Positions 10,399 to 21,070 of a stretch of 64,000 bases of DNA are shown here, piece by piece. The position numbers were made by a program, and so were the translations under genes. The notes under the pieces were generated by a model. It saw only the letters and a program-made list of their open reading frames with translations, searched no databases and was not told the origin of the DNA. Source of the stretch: Xiphydria camelus (taxonomy: Eukaryota; Arthropoda; Insecta; Hymenoptera; Xiphydriidae); contig OY783193.1 in assembly GCA_963678675.1 (NCBI GenBank), positions 14,516,208 to 14,580,207 of the forward strand, in the 5' to 3' direction. Position 1 is the first letter of the stretch. Each line of letters starts with the position of its first letter.

Positions 10399-11100
10399 TA
10401 TTAATGAAAAGTTGAATTTTCTAGAAAATTTACTTCTTGGCTACGAGGACTATAATATTGGTCAATAGCTGTGACACGAACGAGTGTCCGCGGGATTTAC
10501 GACCCCGCGGAGATCTAACATTGATCGGATGGCGCGCGAACATCGGTGAATAAACAAAACCGCCTAAGTCGCATTTTTTCAGAAATCGAGATTTTATGTT
10601 TATTCGATAAATACCGGCCATATCTATCGCAAATATTCGTAGGCGGTATTATAAGTAGTCAATTTTGCGCCAAATTATTCGTTAAGATTCTATTTTATCA
10701 ACATGTAACGATAGATATTCTATTTTATCAACATAGAACTTAGGCGATATTGTTTATTTACCGACGATATATTATTTATTTAATGAGTAAAGAAACGTAT
10801 GTAAATATAAAAAAATCTTAATTTCTTATAGTTAAAAAATGTCACTAAGTACTATAAATGCAACAAATCTATTAATTAGGTTAGTTACAGAGTCTCTAAG
10901 TACACAACAAATTTTGGCCGCCGAGATCGACCAAATACCCCACTGTGCGGCGAGGCGGCGCGTTATAAAAGCCTATAACTCCGGTTCTAATGCTCTGATC
11001 ATTATAAAATTTGGAGAGCATATTTTTGAAGGCTTATTATTAACGAATATGCAAAAAATTTCTATTCTCCCGACCCTGACAAGTGGACCTAACACCTTAA

Positions 11101-11433
11101 CTTCTTTACCACCGACATCAGATGCAGCCGCTCAGCACAGTTTGCGGGTATATTACCAAATCCAGGAATGGCTGGAAAATGAGCTGGAAGCTACCTCTTG
11201 GGGATGGAGGAAGCAGGGAGCTTCTTTTACCAATAACGACCGACAAATCAATTGCACCAGAATTCATCCTAAAATTGATATTCTGTAACTGTAAGACTGA
11301 TTGTGGAAAGCTGTGTAAGTATAAGAAATCTGGTCTAAACTGTTCAAATCTGTGTGGGCAATGTCAAGGACAGTCTTATAGCAGTATATTTCAACCCGCT
11401 CCAAACGAAGACGACGAAGAAGATTTGATCTAG
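11101..11433 (+). pseudogene. PIN/FEN1-like nuclease protein relic, part 3 (Cys-rich C-terminal tail)
   Basis: Reads TSLPPTSDAAAQHSLRVYYQ, IQEWLENELEATSWGWRKQG, a one-base frame change near 11215, then LLLPITTDKSIAPEFILKLI, FCNCKTDCGKLCKYKKSGLN and CSNLCGQCQGQS, and ends with an acidic tail and TAG at 11431. The regular C-x-C-x3-C-x3-C spacing, then G-x-x-C-x3-C-x2-C-x-G-x-x, is the conserved tail of the insect family, presumably metal- or nucleic-acid-binding. The upstream ORF starting at 10839 fuses the end of the TTAA element to this tail by chance. Confidence 0.65.
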
Positions 11434-11976
11434 ATTTTTTATTGTACATAAACTCTAATGTAAGTACGAGTATTGAATGTATATTGTTTCTTGAGCGTAG
11501 GAAAATAAATATTTGATATATACTTTTAGTATAATAGATACGATTCTTTAGCCATATTAATGGCCATTTTTGAATCGACTTTAAAACTTCACTACACGCC
11601 ACTGCCTTAATTTTGACTGGATTTTCTCCAAGTGATAAGTAATTTAAACTTCAATTGTTCTGAACAGAACAATTCAAACCAATTACATCATTTTTGAGCA
11701 TTGAAAAATCTGTATCGTCTTCGGACACTTATTGCACGCCACTAACGTAACATATTTTGACATACATAGGTACACACAGACATATATATATATATATATG
11801 TTTACTTTTATATTTATATATTTTTTTATATATATTTATATTTATTATACATATATATTTTTTACTTTTTTCGCAATGTTTTAACATTCCATTGTCGTAA
11901 ATAAACTAACTGGGAGTATTTTCACAGCGTAAAACGTAATATTGAGGGTGGATGTACGTCTCGCAATTTTAAACGC
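11434..11976. other. 3' non-coding part of the 6 kb element, with (TA)n
   Basis: AT-rich stretch between the tail stop codon and the right inverted terminus. It includes an imperfect (TA)n and TATATTTATATATTT run at 11781-11860. No gene seen. Confidence 0.5.
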
Positions 11977-12247
11977 TTCCAGCCCGCCACTGGTTTCCAA
12001 AAAATTATGCATTGCTATATACCATTTTATAGATAATTTTATTGGCTTTCATTTTGGTCTCTTTCATTTTTTCAAAAAAAAGAGCCGTTTTTAAGATATT
12101 TGAGAAAAACTTAAAAAATGTACCTTTAGGGGTAGTTTTGGGGTTGTTTGCACCCTCGGAGGGATGGGGCTTTTAGTATATTAATCAGGGCCACAAAAGC
12201 TAAATAATCCCGCATAAATCAGCTTTAGGGCATTTTGTTCCACGAGC

Positions 12248-13369
12248 GATCTTAATTGCACTGGCCTATTAGGTCCTAAGTCTAACTTAGCTCCAAATTT
12301 ATCCTAACGATTGATCGATTCAACATCAGTTTCACGTCTACTTTTAGTTTTGTGAAAGCTTTCCTCGAAGCGCATGCACTATTTCATTTTTAGGACATTA
12401 AAGTTAAAAATGAGGAACTTTTCAAGGTTAAGTTAAGTTAAGACAGGAACTGACAGATAATCACGAACGAGTTGCATTGGAATAAGGAATATAGGACCTA
12501 AGCATAAACCTGGCATAAGTTTCCACAACGCGATAACAATACCCTTCTTGTGCTTCCATTTTTTCTCACCAGATGTCGTAGTCGTGAATTTCAGATCACA
12601 ATATATATGCATCGACACGCCTGTACTTCGAGCGGAAACCCTTCGCGCGGAGAGTGAAGAGGATGAGACTTTTAATCGTTTTCGCTCAAAACTCCGATGA
12701 TTAAGAAATGACTTTATTTTCGTGATCCCGAGTACGTAGGGGGGGGGGGGGGGGGGAGTGAATGGTAATTAATTCCCGCAAAACGCCCGAGCGTCTCTTC
12801 AATTTGCCCCGGGGATCGTTTCCGCGGATTAATTGGAATTTTAATCAGGAACAACGGGTTACGTCCTTCCAAGGACATAATTAGATTAGCGCGGTAATGT
12901 AAACGACTTAACTGCGACGGGTACACGTCTCGAGAGCCCGAAGCGCGAATCGAGTACGAGCGCAACTCCAATTGCGTTGGGGTGAATTTAACCGTGAGAC
13001 GTGGAATTGGCGTAAGTAGTACCGCGGTGGTGATGGGTTCGATTATTTTCTCCCTCGTTGAAAAGAAGAAAATTAAAAAGTTTTATGTAATTGAAAATTT
13101 GTACAACTGTTATCTAGTAAAAAGCATGATATATGACGTTAACGTCAAAAGACTGTACATACCTATAGGACAACAGTGGGATAGATGTCCCACTTAAGGA
13201 ATAAAAATTATATAGTAAAATACCTTATTGTTAGAATTTGAATACATGGTCTACTTACCAGAATGTAACAATTTCTATAATACAAAAAAATATATATAAA
13301 TTATGTAAAACAAACCAAGATATCCAAAGAAATCAGGAATTCCATTTTCATCATTTCAGAGGATAGATG
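12248..13369. other. No gene seen; poly-G run
   Basis: Unique-looking DNA with a run of 18 G at 12739-12756 and moderately CpG-rich sequence at 12600-13030. Short frames are present without family similarity. Confidence 0.4.
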
Positions 13370-13636
13370 TACAGAGAAAAATAATTAGTCGGACTTACTA
13401 AAAATTACTTGCGGGACCGCAAGTAATTATTTATTTAGATCAATTAAATCTTTTCTCATATTAATTAGATATTTTTTCCCTTGCAATCGCATACTATTCA
13501 ACATGACTGTAAGGAAGAGATATCAAATTGATGTATTAAAAGAATTCATTGATATATACATAGATGATTAATTGCTCGCCACCCCGCAACTTATTTTCAG
13601 TAGATCCAACTATTATAATTCTTTTTCTCTGTGTGC
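13370..13636. mobile_element. Palindromic MITE with ACAGAGAAAAA ends
   Basis: Left end ACAGAGAAAAATAATTAG pairs with the right end TAATTCTTTTTCTCTGTG. An inner hairpin AATTACTTGCGG / CCGCAAGTAATT is at 13405-13430. It belongs with the other AGAGAAAAA/TGAGAAAAA-ended repeats of the window. Confidence 0.55.
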
Positions 13637-14619
13637 CCATACCTAGGATGCCCTTGGTATCTGATAAGATGAAGAATTCATATTAAGCGTAAGAAAAACA
13701 AATTTCATAATGAACGTACCTAATATCTCACATATATTCTAAAATGAAATAATAAAGAAAATATAATTATCAATAAAAAGATAAGCAGAAATAATTGAGT
13801 TTACTGCCGAATTATTATTGTCCTGTCGACTCTGACGACTTCGCCATTCCTTTCGCTATTTGTTTCTTCTTCTTTGAACAAACATTACCAAATTTTCCGC
13901 AGAAAGAAGATAATAATAAAAAAAGTAAGTAATAATCGGAAGATTTTATACTGTATTATCTTCTATGACTGCAAGAATATCAGTACAGTAGGTGGTCAAT
14001 AAAATACAGGCATCTATATTCCGTCACCAGTGGGGCATCTATCCCCCGATGAAAGACTGACGGTGGGATAGTTACCTCATCAATAACACTAGTCTATAAA
14101 TTGTGACTTTTTTTGAAAAAGTATTCTTAAAGTACAATAACTTCTTGATGTGTAAACATCTATTACGGCGGTATGAGGGTAAATCTCTGGAAATGGGACG
14201 GAAATGTGAAAGTGGATGTAACATCATAACCCATGCGCAGTGATTAGTGCGCTGCTACTTCAGTGCTTGCGGCCTAAGGTGGCATTACATTTTCATGTCA
14301 ATGATGTCGATATAGTAAATCGCTATACCATAATATATTGCCGATACTTTGCCGACGGTAGCGAATTTGATGGTTAGAGTTGGCTTGAGAAAAGTGCGCT
14401 GTGTGTGCTGGGTGAGAGCGAAAAATATTTTTTGTCACTCAGTGCCAAATACTCGGTTTAACGGGCGTCCTCAACGCGGTACTTTACGCGGAATTAATAT
14501 CGGAAACGAGCGAAAAATGCGAATGCAGGTACGGTAGGCGAAAAAAAAAAATAACAAGTTAGTCATTAGAAAAAAAATACAAGTTTCTTGCAAAAATTAT
14601 CAAACATCATAACGTTTTT
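13637..14619. other. No gene seen
   Basis: AT-rich up to about 14150, then mixed. No coding similarity recognised. Confidence 0.4.
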
Positions 14620-14935
14620 CTATTCGTAAGCAGAATTACGACGTGGTTTTTTCGCTGCCCTCTTATATTTTACTTCTGTAACATCTCGTCAAAGAGTCCA
14701 GCAATAATCCGCCAACATTGAAACATTCCACTTGCCCTGATATCGTTTTTCCATATTTGCAATATCCTGATGGAAGCGCTCTCTATGCTCATCGCTAAAA
14801 TCCCCACAGTTATCCGGAAAGAAGTCCAAATGAGAATGTAAAAAGTGGATTTTCAGGGACATGTTACAACCCAGTCCTTGATATGATGATAACATATTTT
14901 CGATAAGTTCGGTATAGTTGCTGAAGATATCAGGT
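14620..14935 (-). pseudogene. Transposon-linked uncharacterised protein, C-terminal fragment
   Basis: The minus-strand frame reads NYTELIENMLSSYQGLGC, then NMSLKIHFLHSHLDFFPDNC, then GDFSDEHRERFHQDIANMEK and RYQGKWNVSMLADYCWTL. This is the well-conserved C-terminal signature of an uncharacterised protein family repeated in many arthropod genomes (MSLKIHFLHSHLD, ERFHQDI, RYQGKWN-x-x-MLADYCW). After a TGA at 14689 the same frame continues as RDVTEVKYKRAAKKPRRNSA and YE to a stop at 14620, which fits the family tail, so the TGA is a nonsense mutation. The upstream body of the protein is missing and the sequence before 14935 is unrelated. Cellular role is unknown; its repeat nature suggests a mobile element. 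Confidence 0.7.
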
Positions 14936-15087
14936 ATCGTGAAAACGTAAACTAATAAATGACTTTTACTTATGAACTCGTATTCAGCATAGGTAGACAA
15001 GTAGAAATTAGTTAAAATTATTTCAGGTACTTTTCCACTGTAGAGTAGTGTAATTATTCTAACAATAAGATTCAAAATTAAAATTGG

Positions 15088-15318
15088 ATACACTAAGAGA
15101 AAAATATGGTAAATTAGCGGTCATGGGCTGGGGAACGCAAATTTTGTTACTTGAACTATTAATTTGCTAGACTAGACTTGACTACAGCATTTTTTCATCA
15201 AACAATTTTTAACCACTAGAACCAAATTATTTAGTTGAAGTAGGTAACTAAATCGGCGCTCCCCCGCCCGTGTCCGTGAATTTCGTCACGCGTCTACTGA
15301 TTTTTTTTTCTGTGTAGC
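15088..15318. mobile_element. Degenerate MITE with CACTAAGAGAAAAA / TTTTTCTGTGTAG ends
   Basis: Weak inverted ends (CACTAAGAGAAAAATATGG on the left, TTTTTTTTCTGTGTAG on the right) suggest another member of the AGAGAAAAA group. Internal symmetry is poor. Confidence 0.35.
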
Positions 15319-17050
15319 AGTTGTCGTTCCTTATCAGTTAATTCTACTGATCCATAACAATTACCTTCACGTCGAATTCCTTCGTGGAATCTCCTACACA
15401 CGTTATTTTATCGAAGGGAATTTCACCGGAAATTAATAAGAAACCATGCTCTCCAATTGAAACTGTTATAAATATTTCGTTAATACAACTGATGCGTAGT
15501 TTTAGACGTCTATGTTCATGAGTATGTAAACTGATGTAACAGAAATACCCCATCGCCTCAACCGTGCTAGTATATTCGAAACAAAAGTGTTATCTATCCT
15601 ACTTTTACCCTATATATACAAGTTGAATCATTTAAGATTCAGGATTCTTATAAAACTTAAAGGGATTAGTAGCGAATTGTCCCATTGTTTCCCCTTACCA
15701 TACCTACATACATACATAGACACACCTCTCTCTTTATTGAGTATCCAACGGTCTTCGGCCCATCTCGATCGAGTACCGACAGCTATCGGTCAGTTACACA
15801 TTAATTCTGGATCTTAAACGACTCACTCTGTACATAAGAAAAGTGTATCCATGCATACACAAAAATCCACGAAACAAACGCATAAACGTACAAAATCCAC
15901 GAGTAAATCAGGGGTGAACCGCGATCAAGTACTCCAAAGAAACGTTCATGCATTCATGAACCTATCCCCGGGTATTCCCGCACAAATCAATCAACCCCCC
16001 GGCGATCCTCTCGTCGACGCAATAATTATATAACATAATGGAATGCCGAATAACGCTCGACCGGAACAGAGTCCCGATTCCGCGGGGAAGGGCGATCGTG
16101 CGACTCGCGCGCAACCAATGGAGGGGGATAAACGAGAGGACGTTTCGTTATTATGAAATCTAAAAGTCATTTATCACCGCCGAACATCGGGGCGACGATA
16201 TTTTTCCATGCAGTGCGAGGTGAGGCGTATATATATACATGTAGTGTGAGAGGGTCAGGGTATAAACGATGTATCATTTTTCCGAGAAGGAAACCCCTTT
16301 CCTCCCCTGGTCGGACGATTTCGCATACCCGTCCCTACCGTTCTCCTTCTCTGTTTTTATATCTCTCTCGCTCCCAACCCTCAACATATCCACCCCTGAC
16401 TCCTCTTCGCGCTTCTTCGCGACGCCCTCTGGGCATCTCCGACGATGACGGCCACGACGACGACGACGACGAGTGCAAAAAAAGAACAAGAAAAACACCG
16501 AGCCACACATCCGAGGCGGAGAGGCGTGATGGGAGAGAGGCGGCGGAGGGCGAAGAACATGAGCAAGAGAAATAATGAAATATGTCTCTTTAATGAAGGT
16601 GCACGCCACCTGGAAATCGCTCACCCGGCCGCGCGTGTTCGAGTTCAGCTTCTTTCTCGCGACACTCGGGGGTCTCATAAAATACGCACCTCGAACTTTT
16701 TCCCGAGTTGAATCCCGCGGCGAGTCTATATAAAGGGGCGCGTTGAACCTCTACGCCGCGTGTCGCTTGGAACGCAGGAGATGGAAGAGGAGGGGGGCGC
16801 GGGGCGATCGATTGTCCCGACGTGGACGGATGGACGGCGCGACTTCATTCGAAAGCTCGTTAATGGGATGGAGAGAGCGAGCGCTTTTAACGTCTCGCGA
16901 ACCGCTAATTGGAGCAGTCGAGGCACGATTATATACGACGCTTCGCGACGCGGTCATCGCGACCGACGCAACACTTCCGCGAAGAATGCGGGGAAGGTGT
17001 TCCTTAATTTATGCTTTTTTTTCCTTTTTTTTTCGAATCCTATTTCTTTG
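15319..17050. other. CpG-rich, unique-looking block; candidate regulatory DNA
   Basis: From about 15950 the sequence becomes CpG-rich and non-repetitive, with an imperfect GAC/ACG repeat (16441-16475). Overlapping long frames on both strands are typical of GC-rich non-coding DNA, and none shows family similarity. No exon could be supported. Confidence 0.4.
16727..16735 (+). promoter_or_regulatory. TATA-box-like site
   Basis: TATATAAAG flanked by GC-rich sequence (CGAGTC before, GGGCGCG after) within the CpG-rich block. This is the context expected of a TATA promoter with a start near 16757-16760. No downstream coding exon was recognised. Confidence 0.25.
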
Positions 17051-17220
17051 ATAGGTACTACTGGGAAAGCCTCTCTCTTAAAGTTCTTTGTAGCGAAACT
17101 TATACAGTATGAATCTGAAATTAATCGCCAGGAAAGTAAATTAAATCACTATTATCTCATTATCTATGAGCTTTTAGCTCGTTTGCATAATAATTTTTTG
17201 AAAATTACATTTTCATAAAT
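17051..17220. repeat. Extra arm fragment of the fold-back family
   Basis: Contains CGCCAGGAAAGTAAATTAAA and CACTATTATCTCATTATCTA, matching the outer part of the right arm of the adjacent fold-back (17985-18055) in the same orientation. Confidence 0.55.
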
Positions 17221-17234
17221 TATAAAACGAAGTC

Positions 17235-18066
17235 TTATGCCGATGTAGGCCAAAAGTTCAGAAATAATGAGATAACAGTGATTGAAGTTTCTTTCCTGGC
17301 GAGAGCAAATTTAGACTCATATGGTATGTATCTGGGAAGGTGTGAAAATTGTCTCAATGTGCGCGGAGGAAATTCAATGGCAATGATTACTATGTATGCC
17401 AGAATAGCAAGTAGGTGATACCTTCGACAATGTTGTGTTGAATACATTATTTGCAACATAGTACCTAATCATTACCATTCAACTAGTGATGAGCACTATG
17501 CTGTTATGTATGTATGTTAATTATTCAAAACAATTTTAATTAATTAGTTAAACGACTGGAGTGAATTTGCTTCTCGCTTATTTCTTTTCGTTTCTTTTTT
17601 CTTTTTAACATTCTCACGGAGAAAATTTAATGGTAACTTACATAGGGTACTATGAAAGTTATACTGTGCCAGGATACTATTAAATGTTCTCCGTGTGGAT
17701 ATTAAAAGGAAAAAAAATGAAAAGAAATAAGCGAGAAGCAAATTCACACGAGTCGTTTAATTAAATAATTAACATCGTGTTGAATAATCCGCAGCATAGT
17801 AATTACCACTGTTCGAATGGTAATGATTAATATGCCGCAAATTATGTATTGAACACAATATTATCGAAACTGTCACCTACTTATTATTCTAACGTAGGTA
17901 CATAATAATCGTTATCATTTAATTTTCTCCGCGTACATTCAGACAATTTTCATACTTTCCCAGAGGCTGTACATACTATATATGAGTCTAAATTTACTCG
18001 CCAGGAAATAAACTTCAATCACTATTATTTCATTATTTGTGAACTTTTGACCTACATCGACGCAAA
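17235..18066. mobile_element. Fold-back/palindromic element of about 830 bp
   Basis: The left half (GATGTAGGCCAAAAGTTCAG, TGATTGAAGTTTCTTTCCTG, AATTTGCTTCTCGCTTATTT) is mirrored by the right half (GAAATAAGCGAGAAGCAAAT, AGGAAATAAACTTCAATCAC, GAACTTTTGACCTACATC) with the centre near 17650. Mismatches and small indels show age. A partial copy (GAAATAAGCGAGAAACAAAT) is at 19258-19375. Confidence 0.75.
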
Positions 18067-18275
18067 ACTATGTTATAGATAAAAATGTGATATTCAAAAA
18101 AGTATTATGCTGCAGATTATTCAACGCAACATTGTCGAAGCTATTACCTATCATACTAACAGCAAACACAGCTTTTAGCACGGATTTAAAAATATTATTA
18201 TATGTAACACAGGAGACGAATTATTTTTACAGCCTTATTAATCATATTAAAAACTCATATAAGTAAGTATTTTAA

Positions 18276-18880
18276 GGGGTAATACCACTCTAGCGACCGG
18301 AAAAAAGGCCTAAATTTTAGTGTTTTAAGTATGGGAGTATGAAAAAAGAAATCGAATTTCTGTTTATAGTATTTATTAAGCATTTAATGAAGTATGAAAA
18401 ACAATTTTGTTATTAGTAATTAGATACAAAATGGCGGCTATACAGCCAGTCTACTGAGTCGCCTTTTTTTTTAGTACAAAAACGGGCGGACACATATCTC
18501 GGAAAGTATAAGACCTGGAACAAAAAACCAAAAAGATTATTAATCTACATACTATTGTCTATAGAAGTACATAGGGATTTTTCGTTAATTAAATTCTTAT
18601 AGTAATGGTGCACTTTTGAAAGAAAAAAATCGAATTTTTGCCAAGAAATCAGCCGTAAATTGTTTATAAAAAAAAAGTTTACATTCAATCAAAAAACGGC
18701 TACGTACATCTCTAAAGAATGTATTTGTGAAGTTAATGTTAAAATTTCAACTCGATCCGTTCATACTTCATTACATGCTTAATAAACCCTTTAAACAGAA
18801 ATTCGATTCCTTTTTTCATACTCCCGTAAAATACTATACAATTTAGGCCTTTTCTCCGGCCGCTAGAGTGGTGTTACCCC
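18276..18880. mobile_element. TTAA-flanked MITE (GGGGTAATACCACTCTAGCG ends)
   Basis: GGGGTAATACCACTCTAGCG at 18276 pairs with CGCTAGAGTGGTGTTACCCC ending at 18880. TTAA is present at 18272-18275 and 18881-18884. Inverted similarity runs inward for about 110 bp. An internal block (ATGGCGGC ... GCCTTTTTTTTT ... GGGCGGACA) resembles the same region of the larger TTAA element at 8735-11096. Confidence 0.8.
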
Positions 18881-18884
18881 TTAA

Positions 18885-19420
18885 ATTGTATGTAACTAGA
18901 GTATATTCGTTAAATAGCGTAATGATATCTTCGTGACATTTAGACATACATACATAAATTTTACGTATCGGAGATATCTATGCTGCTAACTTCTTTAAAT
19001 ATAATAAAACCATGATGTCAAATCATATATATATCACAGTTACAATCTTTAGTTCTGTAAATATTACATTTCCGTGATATGAATGTTACGAAATTTACTT
19101 ATTTCTTCGAAACATTTTCGCAACCGTGACTTTCTCAGTTGATGACAAATTTGAAAACATAGATCCTCTCAGACACGTCACATGCGACATTACTGTTACT
19201 TACAATGTAACGCATTTATATAACTTTTGCGAGATACGTATACTGTGTTTGCTAGGCTATTTCGACACAGTAATCGTTACCATTTAATTTTCTCAATGTG
19301 GATATTAAAAAAAATAGACGAAAAGAAATAAGCGAGAAACAAATTCACTCCACTCACACATTTAATCGCGACAATCCGCGCGCGCGAACTCAATTAGCCC
19401 TTTCTACGCGGGCATTTGTA
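18885..19420. repeat. Mostly unannotated; partial fold-back copy at 19258-19375
   Basis: AT-rich DNA without genes. The segment 19258-19375 repeats the CGTTACCATTTAATTTTCTC ... AATAAGCGAGAAACAAATTC part of the fold-back family. Confidence 0.45.
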
Positions 19421-19447
19421 ACGTCGTCGTCGTCGTCGTCGTCGTCG
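19421..19447. repeat. (CGT)n microsatellite
   Basis: About nine units of CGT/GTC. Confidence 0.9.
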
Positions 19448-20670
19448 CAAAAACGAGGCAAAATTAATGATCCCTAGTTTCGTCAGGGATGAGCGAAGGA
19501 GCACTCCTAATTACGACACTGCCGTAAGAACGCGATGGACCAGGGCGGGCGCGGTACGGAATTTTCTCGAAAACGGGATGATTCGATCGCGGGAAATCCA
19601 CCTGGTATCTCATGGATACTAACAAAAAATACCCGAGGAAAAGTTCCAAGGAGAAAACTTCACGTTAACTACCTTCCATTCCTGCGAAACTCTCCTCAGA
19701 AGACATTCAACTTCTCGCGTATCGAAAGCTCTCCGTTCTTCCTCGATATGAGACGAGAGAACGCGGTAAAGAATGCTAAATAAAGCCGCTGAACGTCGTA
19801 TCGGTAAATTCGAAAATCGAACCCTCTTTCGGGAACCAATAATTTATCATGCGGACGATACTTGACTCGGAATCGCCAATCAACTCGGCGCTCACGACAA
19901 AGAGGCTTTGCGCGAATGGACCTTGCGGAACTGTACCAGAATTGACCGCGGAGTTAAAGCCGGACTCAATTTTCGAATTTCCCGTCGAACGCGCGGTCGG
20001 AGAGTTAGCGGCGAAAACAGCGCTAACGGAGTTTCATGCAGAGAGCCACGATAGTGCAGAGCTTTGAGCTTCGCTCCGCTTCGTCGCACCAACCGGAACT
20101 ATCGGCATCGCCTCTCTGCTCCCTCTCCCCCTTTCGTTCGATTTCACCAAATCAACACACGCGCGCGAAGCACCGCGACTCCGAGCACTGCGACAATAAT
20201 ACCCCGTACCAAACAAATAACGTTCAACTCCCCGCGCAGTCGCGCATTTCGCACCGCCAATTACATGTATTATCGTTCGCGTCATCCGTAGCACCGCATT
20301 TTTACGAAGCGAAACGCCGACAATTGACCTGACATTTCCCTTCGCCCCCGCAGCTCCGATATGTCGCTTCGGGGAACTTCAGTTGCACGCACTCCCACAA
20401 ATTGCTTAGAGGGAAGCAATTTGCTGGAAATTGGAGTCCTCCAAAGCAAAGCTGTAGGCAAGAAAAATGTATCGAAGACATATTTATTTTTCCGGTGATA
20501 ATGCGCCTCGGTTAAGTGCTATTAAGATAATTGAGACAGTGGTTCCGAAATCTAGGGTGAGTTTGCAAATGATTGGACAAGTGTGTCTAATATTTAAATA
20601 TACAGATGTGTCTATCAGCCGGAAGCCAAGAATAGTATCTATGTATTATATATTGATATACGCTGTTAAA
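19448..20670. other. CpG-rich, unique-looking block; no gene recognised
   Basis: Non-repetitive CpG-rich sequence with several short overlapping frames on both strands and no family similarity. It may be host regulatory or exonic DNA. Confidence 0.35.
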
Positions 20671-20744
20671 AGTTTCCTTAATTTTCAGTCACAATAATAC
20701 ACGAATAAGTTTCCTTAATTTTCAGTCACAATAATACACGAATA
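20671..20744. repeat. 37 bp tandem duplication
   Basis: AGTTTCCTTAATTTTCAGTC plus 17 further bases occurs twice, head to tail and without mismatch, directly before a MITE. Confidence 0.9.
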
Positions 20745-20746
20745 TA

Positions 20747-20902
20747 CACTCAGCTCAATTGATCCGCTTTTTCCCCTCTGACCGCGCTTTCCCCACTTTC
20801 TTGCAGCTAAACCGTGCCAGGTGAGAATAGGTAGGTAGGATTCAGCTGAAGAGTGGGCGGATCGTGACAGGAGGGGAAAAAGTGACTCAGTTGAGCTGAG
20901 TG
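20747..20902. mobile_element. TA-flanked 156 bp MITE (CACTCAGCTCAA ends)
   Basis: CACTCAGCTCAA at 20747 pairs with TTGAGCTGAGTG at 20902, with TA on both sides (20745-20746 and 20903-20904). The inner inverted block is CTTTTTCCCCTC / GAGGGGAAAAAG. Confidence 0.8.
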
Positions 20903-21070
20903 TACCTTACATTTATGAAATTATACTCTAAATTTTAAATAACGCATACTTGTCTGAATTCCAAGTAACAATATCGTAATATTTCGATTAATTCTAAATT
21001 TTAAAACACAATCTCACCGAAATCCACGTTCCATGCAACACTATGTATTCTGAATTTCATGGAAAGATTA

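Larger units (their letters stand above)
8735..11096. mobile_element. 2.36 kb TTAA-flanked transposon inserted in the nuclease relic
   Basis: Ends GGGGTTAGGTCCACTTG (8735) and CAAGTGGACCTAACACC (11096) are inverted, with TTAA at 8731-8734 and 11097-11100. TTAA targets are typical of piggyBac and Kolobok elements. A subterminal inverted pair containing GGGGTATTTGGTCGATTTGG (9330-9352) and its complement (10925-10945) lies inside. Two candidate exons are annotated separately. An internal stretch (AAAATGGCGG ... GCCTTTTTTT) resembles that of the TTAA MITE at 18276-18880, so they are probably relatives. Confidence 0.8.
6188..12247. mobile_element. 6.06 kb DNA transposon with long TIRs and a PIN-nuclease-like gene relic
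   Basis: Inverted termini of about 270 bp begin GCTCGTGGAACAAAATGCCC at both ends (6188 rightward, 12247 leftward), with shared landmarks such as GATTTATGCGGGATTATTTA and CCATCCCTCCGAGGGTGCAA. Between them lies a decayed gene in three pieces (7757-8135, 8521-8734, 11101-11433), separated by later insertions at 6640-7635, 8136-8520 and 8735-11096. Removing those leaves about 2.3 kb. No clear target duplication was seen at the outer ends, and no DDE transposase was recognised, so the superfamily is open. Confidence 0.75.

Noticed and set aside
10839..11288. 149-codon ORF as a gene
   Set aside because: It crosses the TTAA junction: the first part is transposon end, the second the Cys-rich tail of another element's protein. 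It is a chance fusion.
15344..15553. 69-codon minus-strand ORF
   Set aside because: It looks somewhat protein-like but has no recognised motif, no context and is short.
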